Origin: Microvirga terricola
GTDB lineage: Bacteria > Pseudomonadota > Alphaproteobacteria > Rhizobiales > Beijerinckiaceae
Assembly (NCBI RefSeq): GCF_011777495.1
Contig: NZ_JAATJS010000003.1
Coordinates: 372,001-436,000 of the forward strand
Reading direction: 5' to 3'
DNA: 64,000 bases
Part shown: piece by piece, positions 28,040-37,039 of the stretch
Layout: every line of letters starts with the position of its first letter
Position numbering within the stretch: the first letter of the stretch is position 1
Program-made: the position numbers and the translations under genes
The notes under the pieces: generated by a model
What the model was told of the DNA's origin: nothing
The model's database searches: none
Seen by the model: only the letters and a program-made list of their open reading frames with translations

Positions 28040-29446
28040 ATGGATACGATGACCGTCCCCAATGCGACCGCGCGTCCGGATGTCCCGGCGCACGGCGTGA
28101 CACTGCGCGAAGCCATCCGGGTTTGGACGCGGATCGCTTTGCTTAGTTTCGGCGGCCCTGCCGGCCAGATCGCAGTCATGCATCGCATCCTTGTCGAGGA
28201 AAAGCGCTGGGTCTCCGAGAACCGTTTTCTTCACGCGCTGAACTACTGCATGCTTCTGCCGGGCCCCGAAGCCCAACAGCTCGCGACCTATATTGGTTGG
28301 CTCATGCATCGCACCCGCGGTGGCCTCATCGCGGGAGGATTGTTCATCCTGCCCGGCATCGTGGCCATCATGGGCTTGAGCTGGATCTATGCTCTGTTCG
28401 GGAAAGTCGGAATCGTCTCGGCTCTGTTCTTCGGATTGAAAGCGGCCGTTCTCGCCATCGTCCTCGAAGCGGTTGTGCGGATCGGCAAGCGCGCACTCAA
28501 GAACCGCTTCCTCATCGCGCTTGCGGCAGCGGCGTTTGTGGCGATCTTTTTTCTGAAGGTGCCATTTCCGATCATCATCCTCATGGCAGGCTTGATCGGC
28601 TACATTGGCGGGCGGGCCGGCATGGCTCAGTTCCAAGTTGGGGGAGGGCACAGGGCCGCGAAAACAGGGCTGACCGATGCCGAGAGCCTGCTCGGCGAGG
28701 ACGTGCCCGCGCATGCTCGCCCAACCGTGAGGGGCGCTTTGCGCAGCGCCGCGGTTTGGCTGACGCTATGGCTCGTTCCGGTCATTGCTTTGCTCGCCGC
28801 CTTCGGTCCAGGTGACGTTTTCAGCCAGATTGCTGTGTTCTTCTCGAAGATGGCCATGGTCACCTTCGGCGGCGCTTATGCGGTGCTGGCTTACGTCGCG
28901 CAGCAAGCGGTGGAGCACTATGGCTGGCTGAAGCCTGGCGAGATGCTCGATGGCCTCGGCATGGCTGAGACCACGCCGGGTCCTCTCATCATGGTCCTGC
29001 AGTTCGTGGGCTTCATGGCCGCGTTCCGTGATCCAGGTTCGCTGTCGCCTTTAGTGGCCGGCACTCTTGGTGGTCTTCTCGCCACCTGGGTGACGTTCAC
29101 GCCGTGCTTCCTCTGGATTTTCCTGGGAGCGCCCTTCATCGAGATCATGCGGGACAACAAGGCGCTGAGCGGCGCGCTATCGGCGATCACCGCGGCCGTT
29201 GTCGGCGTGATCCTCAACCTCGCGATCTGGTTCGCGATTCACACGATCTTTGCGCAGGTGCATCCGGTCACTTGGGGGCCGGTACAATTCGACGCTCCCG
29301 TGCTCCAGAGCGTCAATGTCTGGGCGCTCTTGCTATCGATCGCAGCGGTCATCGCGATGTTTCGCGTCAAGGTGGGGATGGTGGCGACCCTGGCTGCAAC
29401 CTCCGCGGTGGGAATCCTTCTCTATCTGGCGGGATGGATCCCATGA
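28040..29446 (+). CDS. chrA: Chromate transporter ChrA (long-chain, two CHR domains)
   Basis: CHR-superfamily transporter that expels chromate or related oxyanions. The 468-residue protein has two homologous CHR halves: FGGPAGQIAVMHRILVEEKRW with LPGPEAQQLATYIGW, and FGGAYAVLAYVAQQAVEHYGWL with ETTPGPLIMVLQFVGF. About ten to twelve transmembrane segments are visible. The start at 28040 lies one base after the rhodanese-ChrB stop. The gene is the core of the block, and its neighbours suggest the operon handles an oxyanion. Confidence 0.95.
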   Translation: MDTMTVPNATARPDVPAHGVTLREAIRVWTRIALLSFGGPAGQIAVMHRILVEEKRWVSENRFLHALNYCMLLPGPEAQQLATYIGWLMHRTRGGLIAGGLFILPGIVAIMGLSWIYALFGKVGIVSALFFGLKAAVLAIVLEAVVRIGKRALKNRFLIALAAAAFVAIFFLKVPFPIIILMAGLIGYIGGRAGMAQFQVGGGHRAAKTGLTDAESLLGEDVPAHARPTVRGALRSAAVWLTLWLVPVIALLAAFGPGDVFSQIAVFFSKMAMVTFGGAYAVLAYVAQQAVEHYGWLKPGEMLDGLGMAETTPGPLIMVLQFVGFMAAFRDPGSLSPLVAGTLGGLLATWVTFTPCFLWIFLGAPFIEIMRDNKALSGALSAITAAVVGVILNLAIWFAIHTIFAQVHPVTWGPVQFDAPVLQSVNVWALLLSIAAVIAMFRVKVGMVATLAATSAVGILLYLAGWIP

Positions 29447-29596
29447 GCGCGTTGCTCATGTGGGCGCTTCCAGCGCGAGCCGGTAGTCTCCAAAGAAGGC
29501 GTCTTATCGCAACAGCAATGAGCGGTCGCTAAAACGCCGAATGAAACGCGTCGAGCCAGAAGGAGTTGGGGGCAGAGCAAGATAGGGAGTGATAAC

Positions 29597-30508
29597 ATGC
29601 GTGTTCGCCTTATCATCGCCGCTGCGAGCCTCTTCTCGCTATCCCCATATGCCTTGGCGGCCGAACCCTGGCAGCAGGTGATTGCCACCGGACTTGGCAA
29701 AGCCGGCACCGAGTTGCCTGGCGGGGTCTATCGCGTGGGCCTGCCACGAACGGATCTCAAGGTCGTGCTCGACGGCATCGAGATCAAACCAGCCCTGGCC
29801 TTGGGCTCATGGCTTGCTTTCAAGCCCATGGGCAACGAGGTCATGGTGATGGGCGACCTCGTTCTGACGCAGGAGGAGGTCAATTCGGTCATGATGCAGC
29901 TCGAAGAGGGGGGAGTGGGTATCACGGCACTCCACAACCACCTTATGCGCGCTGCGCCAAACCCGATGTACATGCATGTCCTGGGGCATGGTGAGCCGGC
30001 ACAGCTCGCGGCAGCGCTGAATAGGGCCCTTAAGGCGAGCAAAACGCCCCTCGACACCGAAACCACCGCGTCCGCATATCAGGCCGTCCCGACGGGAAAC
30101 GCCGAGACGACCATTGCTCTCGATACCGCCGCCATCGATCAGTCCCTCGGATACAAGGGCAAGATCAATAGCGGTGTCTATCAGGTGAGCGTGTCCCGCG
30201 CGGCAGCCGTCATGGACAGCGGGATCGAGGTTCCCGCCTCGATGGGATCGGCCATCGCCCTCAACTTCCAGCCAACCGGACCGGGCAGGGCGGCGATCAC
30301 GGGGGACTTCGTGCTGACCGCTGACGAGGTGAATCCTGTCGTAAAGGCCCTGCGTTCGAATGGCATCGAAGTGACGGCAATTCATAACCACATGCTCAAT
30401 GACGAGCCGCGGCTGTTCTTCCTGCATTTCTGGGCCGACGACGATGCCATGAAGCTCGCAGCGGGACTGAAGGCGGCGTTGGATCGGGTCAAGATCGCGA
30501 AGGGTTGA
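29597..30508 (+). CDS. Secreted tandem DUF1259 (LppY/LpqO-like) protein
   Basis: A 303-residue periplasmic protein with signal peptide (MRVRLIIAAASLFSLSPYALA). Two DUF1259 halves each contain the family motif: ITALHNHLM in the first, VTAIHNHML in the second, with MGDLVLTQEEVN and TGDFVLTADEVN preceding. The paired His residues look like a metal site. DUF1259 proteins are often found beside chrA-type genes. GGGAG lies before the ATG. Function is unknown; a periplasmic oxyanion- or metal-binding role is inference. Confidence 0.87.
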   Translation: MRVRLIIAAASLFSLSPYALAAEPWQQVIATGLGKAGTELPGGVYRVGLPRTDLKVVLDGIEIKPALALGSWLAFKPMGNEVMVMGDLVLTQEEVNSVMMQLEEGGVGITALHNHLMRAAPNPMYMHVLGHGEPAQLAAALNRALKASKTPLDTETTASAYQAVPTGNAETTIALDTAAIDQSLGYKGKINSGVYQVSVSRAAAVMDSGIEVPASMGSAIALNFQPTGPGRAAITGDFVLTADEVNPVVKALRSNGIEVTAIHNHMLNDEPRLFFLHFWADDDAMKLAAGLKAALDRVKIAKG

Positions 30509-30518
30509 GGAGGGGCAA

Positions 30519-31529
30519 GTGCGAGGATGGCTCCTGCCGCCCGTAAGCCTCTTGGTGATGGCTGGGTTGTCCGGGGCAATCGGCCTACCGCATCCACGCG
30601 CAGCGGAGTCTGCGGCATTGCAGCTTGAGGCGAAAATACCGCTCGGGGATGTGAAAGGCCGGATCGACCACATGGCGATCGACCTCGCCCGTCAGCATTT
30701 GTTCGTGGCGGAGCTTGGAAACAAAAGCGTTGGGATCCTCGATCTGAAGGCATCGAAAATGCTGAGCCGAATTCGCGGGCTGAAAGAGCCGCAAGGGATC
30801 GGCTATGTCGCGTCCACCGACACGCTTTACGTAACCAATGCGGGCGATGGATCCGTGCGGCTTTTCCGGGGACAGGACTTTAAGGAGATCGGGCGTATCG
30901 AACTCGGAGACGATGCGGATAACGTCCGCGTCGATAGTACAGACAAACGCGTGTTCGTCGGATATGGCCGTGGGGCCCTGGCGGTCATAGGCGCTGAGAC
31001 GCGCGGCAAGATCGCCGACATCGCACTGGACGATCACCCCGAAAGCTTCCAACTCGAGGGCCGCGGAAGCCGCATCTTCGTGAACGTTCCGCATCAGCAT
31101 TCGATTGAGATTGTCGACCGTGAGAGTGGAAAACATCTCGCCAAATGGTCGACGGGGCGATGGAGCGGGAACTTTCCGATGGCGCTCGACGAGGCTTCAG
31201 GGCAGGTCCTCGTGGTGTTTCGAAGCCCAGCGACGCTGGCTGCGTTTTCGATGAAGGACGGAGCGACTGCCGCAAGCGTAGCAACGTGCCAGGATGCGGA
31301 TGACGTGTTTGTCGATGCGAAGCGGCATCGGATTTATGTCAGTTGTGGCGAAGGCTATTGGGACGTTTTTGCATCGAGCGAAGGTCCTTTTCGTCGGATA
31401 GCTCACATCCCCACCGCTGCCGGCGCGCGAACGTCACTCTTTGCCCCTGAACTCGACCGCCTGTTCCTCGCGGTACGCGGGGGAACTCAGGAACGGGCCG
31501 CGATCTGGGTCTATCGACCCGTTCCCTGA
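30519..31529 (+). CDS. Secreted YncE-like beta-propeller protein
   Basis: A 336-residue exported protein with a seven-bladed propeller pattern: repeated strands such as GRIDHMAIDLARQHLFVAELGNKSVGILDL, GIGYVASTDTLYVTNAGDGSVRLF and LYRIYVSCGEG-type blades. The N terminus is a signal peptide ending near PRAAES. The GTG start follows AGGAGGGG and lies ten bases after the DUF1259 gene, so both are in one operon. YncE-like proteins have no defined chemistry in general. The context suggests a role near metal or oxyanion handling. Confidence 0.8.
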   Translation: MRGWLLPPVSLLVMAGLSGAIGLPHPRAAESAALQLEAKIPLGDVKGRIDHMAIDLARQHLFVAELGNKSVGILDLKASKMLSRIRGLKEPQGIGYVASTDTLYVTNAGDGSVRLFRGQDFKEIGRIELGDDADNVRVDSTDKRVFVGYGRGALAVIGAETRGKIADIALDDHPESFQLEGRGSRIFVNVPHQHSIEIVDRESGKHLAKWSTGRWSGNFPMALDEASGQVLVVFRSPATLAAFSMKDGATAASVATCQDADDVFVDAKRHRIYVSCGEGYWDVFASSEGPFRRIAHIPTAAGARTSLFAPELDRLFLAVRGGTQERAAIWVYRPVP

Positions 31530-31629
31530 GACGGCGGAAAGGATATCGCGCTGCATTTAATCGGATGAAGGAGAGGCAGTTGGCGTCACTCGAAAGACCG
31601 AGCCCTCAAGCATCGATGGAGGCAGCGCG

Positions 31630-32850
31630 GTGACGAGTGCGGAAACTCGCCTGGGAAATAGTCTGCCGGATGACATCAGGCGTGTTCTCATAGCGCGGTC
31701 CCTGCGCGCTTTCGGGGACGGATACGTGGCGATCTTGCTGCCGCTTCATCTCTCTCGTCTCGGCTATAACGCATTCGAGGTTGGGGTCGTCGCGACTGCG
31801 TCGCTGCTGGGCTCCGCCTTGCTGACGCTCGCTGTTGGACTCATCGGCTATCGCATCCCAAGGCGCCGGGCCCTGCTTGCCGCTGCTCTGCTGATGGCGG
31901 CGACGGGGTTGGGCTTTGCCGAGGTCGAGGGATTTCTGCTGCTGCTCGTGATCGCCTTCGTCGGAACGCTGAATCCATCGGGCGGCGACGTCAGCGTCTT
32001 CCTGCCACTTGAGCATACCGTGATCGCGCACGTGATTGCAGACGAGGAGCGGACGGCGGTCTTCGCCCGCTACAGTTTCGTGGGGGCTGTCTTTGGCGCT
32101 CTCGGGGCATTGTCGGTTGGAGTGGTGGATTGGCTCGCGCCGGTCATTGCACCATCCATCATATCTGCGATTCTGTTTGGACTATACGGTGCCCTCGGAC
32201 TGCTGACGTTTCTCCTTTACCGCAATCTGTCATCCCGCGTGGAAGCCGACACCGGCACGCCGCAGACGCCGCTGGGGCCTTCGCGCGGGATTGTCTATCA
32301 ACTGGCGGCGCTGTTCTCGGTGGACGCGTTCGGCGGAGGACTCGTCATCAATGCGCTATTGGCGCTCTGGCTCAGTGCGCGCTTCGGCATCGGCGTCTCG
32401 ACCATCGGTGCGATCTTCTTCGTGACCGGCCTGTGCTCTGCCGTCTCGTATTTCGTGGCGGTGCCTCTGGCCCGACGGTTCGGGTTGGTGAACACGATGG
32501 TGTTCACGCACCTGCCTTCGAACTTCTGCCTGATCCTCGTTGCGTTCGCGCCGACGGTTGGGATCGCGTTCGGGCTTTTGATCCTGCGGAGCCTGCTGTC
32601 CCAGATGGACGTGCCGACCCGGTCGTCCTACGTCATGGCGGTTGTCAGGCCCGAAGAAAGGCCCGCCGCCGCAAGCGTAACCGCCGTCCCTCGCAGCCTC
32701 GCATCGGCCACCGCGCCGCTCCTGTCCGGATGGCTGTTGACCGTGTCTCCGTTCGGGTGGCCGCTGATCCTCGCCGGGACGCTGAAGGCAGCCTACGACC
32801 TCACCCTACTGCGGCGATTTTCAGGCCTGAAGCCGCCGGAGGAACGCTGA
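31630..32850 (+). CDS. Major facilitator superfamily transporter
   Basis: A 406-residue membrane protein with about twelve hydrophobic segments. The MFS loop motif is visible in GYRIPRRRALL between helices 2 and 3. It starts with GTG at 31630, about 100 bp after the YncE-like gene, and is read in the same direction. The family includes drug and metabolite exporters; the ligand is unknown. Position after chrA, DUF1259 and YncE-like genes suggests it may share the oxyanion/metal theme. Confidence 0.88.
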   Translation: MTSAETRLGNSLPDDIRRVLIARSLRAFGDGYVAILLPLHLSRLGYNAFEVGVVATASLLGSALLTLAVGLIGYRIPRRRALLAAALLMAATGLGFAEVEGFLLLLVIAFVGTLNPSGGDVSVFLPLEHTVIAHVIADEERTAVFARYSFVGAVFGALGALSVGVVDWLAPVIAPSIISAILFGLYGALGLLTFLLYRNLSSRVEADTGTPQTPLGPSRGIVYQLAALFSVDAFGGGLVINALLALWLSARFGIGVSTIGAIFFVTGLCSAVSYFVAVPLARRFGLVNTMVFTHLPSNFCLILVAFAPTVGIAFGLLILRSLLSQMDVPTRSSYVMAVVRPEERPAAASVTAVPRSLASATAPLLSGWLLTVSPFGWPLILAGTLKAAYDLTLLRRFSGLKPPEER

Positions 32851-33019
32851 CGGGATTTTTGCAGAACCGGTCCACATAGCAGTCGTGTAGTACCGCGCCT
32901 GCGCCATCAAGTTCACGCTCTACCGGCCGAGCGGCAGCGCCGGCGATTCCGATATTTTCGGCGCAGCAATATGCGCCCCTGCTGGATATCCGGGTGGATA
33001 TCTAGCCCACTTTCTCGAG

Positions 33020-33047
33020 AGCGCCGCTCCCAAATGAGGGCGGCGCT
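33020..33047 (+). terminator. Hairpin between the MFS gene and the porin gene
   Basis: AGCGCCGC / GCGGCGCT stem with a 12-base loop, followed by a weak CGTTCTC tract, in the 278-bp gap. It could end the chromate operon. Confidence 0.45.
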
Positions 33048-33128
33048 CGTTCTCTGGAAATAAGTCTCTTCAACGCTAGCTTGACTGTGCCAACCACTCT
33101 CGTCTGAAGGCGGCCGGAGGACAGGGCA

Positions 33129-34622
33129 TTGAGAGCGTCCCTCATCATTCCTTTCCTGCTGGGAGCCCTGACGCTTGGCGGTTCCGCTTTCGCTGCCGAC
33201 AAGGATGGCGAGGGCAAGAACACCCATGTTCAGAAGCCAAAGGCGAAGACGGAGAAATCCCAGAAGACGAAGAGACCGAAGAAGGCCAAGAAAAAGGAAG
33301 AGAAGAAGGAGGAGGAAAAGCCCGCCGCTTCATCCGCTCCTCCGTCCATTGCCAGTTCTCTCGGTCCGCTGGGAAACCTTTGGGGTGCCCGCACTGCGCT
33401 TGAAAAGGCTGGGGTGACTTCCAGCTTCATCTATATCGGCGAAGTGTTGGGTAACTCGACCGGGGGAATGCGCCAGGGGACGATCTACGAGGGCGCTCTT
33501 CAGGGTATTCTCGACGCCGATCTCGACAAGCTCGTCGGCTGGCACGGCGCGAGCTTCCACGCCAGTGCCTATCAGATCCATGGCCACGGGCTTTCGCGCT
33601 TTTACGTCGGCAATCTCATGTCAGTCAGCGGGATCGAGGCTTTACCTTCGACCCGGCTTTACGAGTTGTGGCTCGAACAAAAATTGGGAGACAAGGTGGC
33701 GCTTCGGGTGGGCCAGCTCGGAGCGGATACAGAGTTCGTCATCAGCCAATATGCAACTCTTTTCCTGAATACCACCTTTGGGTTCCCCTCGATCATGGCG
33801 AATGACCTTCCGAGCGGCGGGCCCACCTATCCGCTCGCGACGCCCGGTGTTCGGTTGAAGCTAACTCCGTCCGACAACGTGACGATCCTGGCTGGTCTCT
33901 TCGACGGGAATCCGGCCGGTCCGGGACCGAACGATCCGCAACGGCGCAACCATACGGGGCTCGCCTTCCGCACGTCGGATCCGCCTTTCGTGATCGGCGA
34001 GGTTCAATACGCCTATAATCAGGACAAGGATGCGAAAGGCCTGCCCGGCACATTCAAGTTCGGCGGCTGGCATCATTTCGGCCGCTTTGCCGATCAACGT
34101 TTCGACATCATCGGCTTGCCTTTGGCCGATCCGAGAAGTTCGGGGCGACCGAACCAACTCCTGGGCGATAGTGGCGTTTACGTCCTTATCGACCAGATGC
34201 TTTATCGGAAGGAAGGCACGACGGATCAGGGGATTGGCGTTTTCGCTCGCGCCTCGGCTTCGCCCAACGACCGAAACCTCGTCAGCTTTTACATCGACGG
34301 CGGTCTGACCTGGAAGGGGATGATCCCCGGCCGAGAGAACGACACGTTCGGCATCAGTTTCGCCTATTCGCGCATTTCAGATGCGGCGCGAGGTTTCGAC
34401 CGGGATGTCGAGTTTTTCACCAGCATCGGTCGGCCGATCCGCTCCAGCGAGGCGGTGGTGGAGGTCACCTATCAGGCCGAGATCGTTCCGGGCTGGACGA
34501 TTCAGCCGGATTTTCAATACGTCTTCCGCCCCGGCGGGAATATCACGAACCCGCGCGATCCGGCAGCGGGACGCATCAAGGATGCCGCCGTCTTCGGCTT
34601 GAGAACGACAATTCGGTATTGA
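33129..34622 (+). CDS. OprB-family carbohydrate-selective porin
   Basis: A 497-residue outer-membrane protein with signal peptide (MRASLIIPFLLGALTLGGSAFA). Next comes a very Lys/Glu-rich linker (about residues 24-66: KPKAKTEKSQK, KKAKKKEEKKEEE), then the OprB barrel: LWGARTALEKAGVTSSFIYIGEVLGN, LYELWLEQKLGDKVALRVGQLGADTEF, and a terminal aromatic residue (TTIRY). The charged linker is unusual for a porin and may bind peptidoglycan or act as a periplasmic spacer. Start is TTG with GGAGGACAG upstream. OprB porins take up sugars, possibly serving the upstream GSDH oxidase. Confidence 0.88.
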   Translation: MRASLIIPFLLGALTLGGSAFAADKDGEGKNTHVQKPKAKTEKSQKTKRPKKAKKKEEKKEEEKPAASSAPPSIASSLGPLGNLWGARTALEKAGVTSSFIYIGEVLGNSTGGMRQGTIYEGALQGILDADLDKLVGWHGASFHASAYQIHGHGLSRFYVGNLMSVSGIEALPSTRLYELWLEQKLGDKVALRVGQLGADTEFVISQYATLFLNTTFGFPSIMANDLPSGGPTYPLATPGVRLKLTPSDNVTILAGLFDGNPAGPGPNDPQRRNHTGLAFRTSDPPFVIGEVQYAYNQDKDAKGLPGTFKFGGWHHFGRFADQRFDIIGLPLADPRSSGRPNQLLGDSGVYVLIDQMLYRKEGTTDQGIGVFARASASPNDRNLVSFYIDGGLTWKGMIPGRENDTFGISFAYSRISDAARGFDRDVEFFTSIGRPIRSSEAVVEVTYQAEIVPGWTIQPDFQYVFRPGGNITNPRDPAAGRIKDAAVFGLRTTIRY

Positions 34623-34623
34623 C

Positions 34624-34645
34624 GGCGCCGGATGTCTCCGGCGCC
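34624..34645. terminator. Hairpin between convergent genes
   Basis: GGCGCCGGA-TGTC-TCCGGCGCC, a perfect 9-bp stem in the 31-bp gap between the porin and the AhpD-like gene. Confidence 0.6.
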
Positions 34646-34653
34646 TCGCGTGG

Positions 34654-35259
34654 TCAGTGCTTAGGCGGTGTCGGCTCTCCGATGGAGAGCATCAACCGGT
34701 TCGCCCAGTTGAAAAAGGCCGCGCCGTTGATGACGTCAACGATCTCGGCGTCATCGAGGCCGACTTGGCGCAGGTCGTCGATATGCTTTTCTCCGAATGC
34801 AGACGGCGTCTCAGTCAACGCGACGGAAGCGGCAATGATCGCATTCCAGCGATTGTCGATGTCGACGCCGATACCATCGTCGAGAAGACGCTGAACGTCT
34901 TCGCCGCGCTTGGAATACTGGGTGGCGAAGCGCGAATGGACGGACGCACAGAAAATGCATCCGTTATGGCGCGAGGTGGCGGTCGCCGCGAGTTCACGCT
35001 CCGCTCGCGAGAGGCCAGAACTCGTGTTGTAGAAGATGTCCTTGTCTGTCTTCGTTCGGGCCTGGAGAATGTCCGGGTCGCGCGCCAACAGCAGGAAGTA
35101 GGGTGACTTCGCCCGCGAGGCATCGACGAGGCCGGCCCAATGCCTCTCGGTGAGCTGATCCGCCGGATACGGTTCGAGCCATGGCTGCCAGCCTAATTCT
35201 TCCTGCGTGAAGACGGTCGGCTCACGATTGTCGGGATAGGTGAGGGTGGATTCCGTCAT
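34654..35259 (-). CDS. AhpD-like peroxidase-related protein (Avi_7169 family)
   Basis: A 201-residue carboxymuconolactone-decarboxylase/AhpD-type protein. The redox motif C101-x2-C104-x3-H108 (CIFCASVH) is complete, so a thiol peroxidase or similar redox role is plausible. The sequence fits the group named after Agrobacterium vitis locus Avi_7169, as I recall it, which occurs beside luciferase-like monooxygenases and peptide-type ABC importers. It is the last gene of the seven-gene minus-strand operon, 14 bp after the partner CMD gene. Confidence 0.87.
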   Translation of the reverse strand: MTESTLTYPDNREPTVFTQEELGWQPWLEPYPADQLTERHWAGLVDASRAKSPYFLLLARDPDILQARTKTDKDIFYNTSSGLSRAERELAATATSRHNGCIFCASVHSRFATQYSKRGEDVQRLLDDGIGVDIDNRWNAIIAASVALTETPSAFGEKHIDDLRQVGLDDAEIVDVINGAAFFNWANRLMLSIGEPTPPKH

Positions 35260-35273
35260 GGTTGTTCTCCCGC

Positions 35274-35930
35274 CTAGATATGCCCGGACGCAAGCGCGCC
35301 GGTAAAAGGCTTTTTTGAGCTGGCTACGATGGCAGTTGACGTTGAGGCGAGCGTGCTAAGCCCCGCGATCACGCGGATCTGAAACGCCAGAAACGACACA
35401 AGCTGCGACAGCGTGACGATGTCGGTGGTGGACCAGCCGGCATCGAGCAGTTTCTGCAAAGCCTCGGGGCTCGCATCGCGCGGGTGGAAGACCAGAAGAT
35501 GTGCATGCTCGAAAGCGGCGGTCAGGCGCGGCCCGAAGAGCGCGGCGGACTCTGCCGGTACGCGGTAGATCAGGCCATCCTTGTTCTCGACGGAGAGCGG
35601 GCCCTCCGGATAGCTGCCATAAGGCCCCCGCGTCGCGCCGCGCGTTACTTCGGCGATCACGGCATCGGCGATGCTCGGTGCTATCTTGCGCAAGGACGCG
35701 GCGTAGAAATCGCTCACTGCTGCCTGGCGATGAAGGCCAGCGACGAAGGTGGCGACCGCGAAACGCTCCAGTGCGGTGACGTTGCCGGGGACCTCGGGCT
35801 CGAAGAGGGCAAGATAGCTCTTCTGCGCGTTTTCCCGGGCCTGTGGGCGTTGATCGCGAATGGCATGAAGAGGCGAACCCGGCTCAATGCCGGCAAGCAG
35901 GTCGATAACGTCTGTCGTCCCTGTGCTCAT
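35274..35930 (-). CDS. CMD domain protein (Avi_7170 family)
   Basis: A 218-residue carboxymuconolactone-decarboxylase-like protein paired with the preceding family. It lacks the CxxC motif and instead has TRGATRGPYGSYPEGPLS and LTAAFEHAHLLVFHPRDAS. It is probably the structural partner of the neighbouring CxxC protein. The ATG at 35930 was chosen because the upstream frame overlaps the monooxygenase gene. Its function is unknown. Confidence 0.82.
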   Translation of the reverse strand: MSTGTTDVIDLLAGIEPGSPLHAIRDQRPQARENAQKSYLALFEPEVPGNVTALERFAVATFVAGLHRQAAVSDFYAASLRKIAPSIADAVIAEVTRGATRGPYGSYPEGPLSVENKDGLIYRVPAESAALFGPRLTAAFEHAHLLVFHPRDASPEALQKLLDAGWSTTDIVTLSQLVSFLAFQIRVIAGLSTLASTSTAIVASSKKPFTGALASGHI

Positions 35931-35964
35931 GATTGAATCACTTTCTCTGATGTTGATCGGTAGC

Positions 35965-37011
35965 TCATCGCACCAGGGCGACGCGACGCTCGGCCGTTTC
36001 TTGCGGCTGACGCCATCCGAGGGCCGGCGCCACTTCCGTCGCAATCAGCTCGATGGAGCGCAGAATGTAAGGGTGTGGCGGATCGACGGAATGGACCTGG
36101 AACACCACGTCGGTGACGCGCGACAGGGTGGTGTCGGTGCTGAGCGAAGCGATGACATCCTCCGGCGTGCCGACATGCGTGTCGAAGGCCGCGATGAGAT
36201 CGGAGAGGGAATTGCCGGGCAGGACATGACCCTTTTCAACGAAATGGTCCGCGATGCGCCGCAGGCCTTTTTCCGCGAAATGAAGGGCCTCTTCCCGGTT
36301 GTCGGCGACGAAGAGTGTGCGCGAACCGACAATGCGCGGCTCGCGACCGGGAGGTAGCTTTTCGAGATAGGCGTCAATGATCGGGTGCTGAAGATCCGCA
36401 AGCGAAGCATGCGGTGCATCCTTCGGGCGCGGCTGGGTGCGCGAGAGCATCAGGCCGTCGCCGGTCTCTCCCGCGCGCGCACCACCCGCCGCCGAGAATG
36501 TCGCCTGCCAGATCCGGTCTCCGAGGTGGGGAGCTGCTGGATAAAGCGCGTTGCCGCCCTCAAAAGGCCGCCCATTCCAGGCGTCGCGCACGGTTTTGAG
36601 GGCTCGCCCGAAAGTCTCGCCGCGATTGGCGCTGTCTAAGCCGAATGCCGTGAAGGAAGACGGTGTGCCGCCAGATCCGACGCCGACTTCGAGACGCCCG
36701 CCGGACAAAAGATCCAGCACCGCGGCGTCCTCTGCCACCCGGATCGGGTTTTCGAGCGGCAACGTGATGATGCCGGTTCCGAGACGGATGCGGGATGTCT
36801 TCGCCGCTACATGGCCAAGAAAAACCAGCGGCGCGGGGAGGCCGCCTTCCGCCTCATGAAAATGATGCTGGGCGACCCAAGCGGAGTCGAACCCGAATTT
36901 TTCGGCCTGAACGATCTGTTCGGTCGCGAAGCGATAGCGTTCCGCCGCGCTGGCTTCATCGAGAAGCCGCGTAAAAAATCCGAGGCGCTTATGTGTTGCC
37001 GGTGTCGTCAT
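35965..37011 (-). CDS. Luciferase-like FMN monooxygenase (KPN_01858 family)
   Basis: A 348-residue TIM-barrel flavin monooxygenase of the bacterial luciferase superfamily. Typical features are the LGFFTRLLD start, SAWVAQHHFHEAEGGLPAPLVFLGHVAAKTSRIRLGTGIITLPLENPIRVAEDAAVLD, and GRLEVGVGSGGT. FMNH2-dependent enzymes of this type act on alkanesulfonates, amines or hydrocarbons. The family, as I recall it, is linked with an ABC importer named after the same locus group. Its neighbours fit: an importer, then two AhpD-like proteins to handle peroxide or flavin leaks. The substrate is unknown. Confidence 0.9.
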   Translation of the reverse strand: MTTPATHKRLGFFTRLLDEASAAERYRFATEQIVQAEKFGFDSAWVAQHHFHEAEGGLPAPLVFLGHVAAKTSRIRLGTGIITLPLENPIRVAEDAAVLDLLSGGRLEVGVGSGGTPSSFTAFGLDSANRGETFGRALKTVRDAWNGRPFEGGNALYPAAPHLGDRIWQATFSAAGGARAGETGDGLMLSRTQPRPKDAPHASLADLQHPIIDAYLEKLPPGREPRIVGSRTLFVADNREEALHFAEKGLRRIADHFVEKGHVLPGNSLSDLIAAFDTHVGTPEDVIASLSTDTTLSRVTDVVFQVHSVDPPHPYILRSIELIATEVAPALGWRQPQETAERRVALVR

Positions 37012-37039
37012 TCCTCAACTCCGAGAAAAAGGGAAATGG

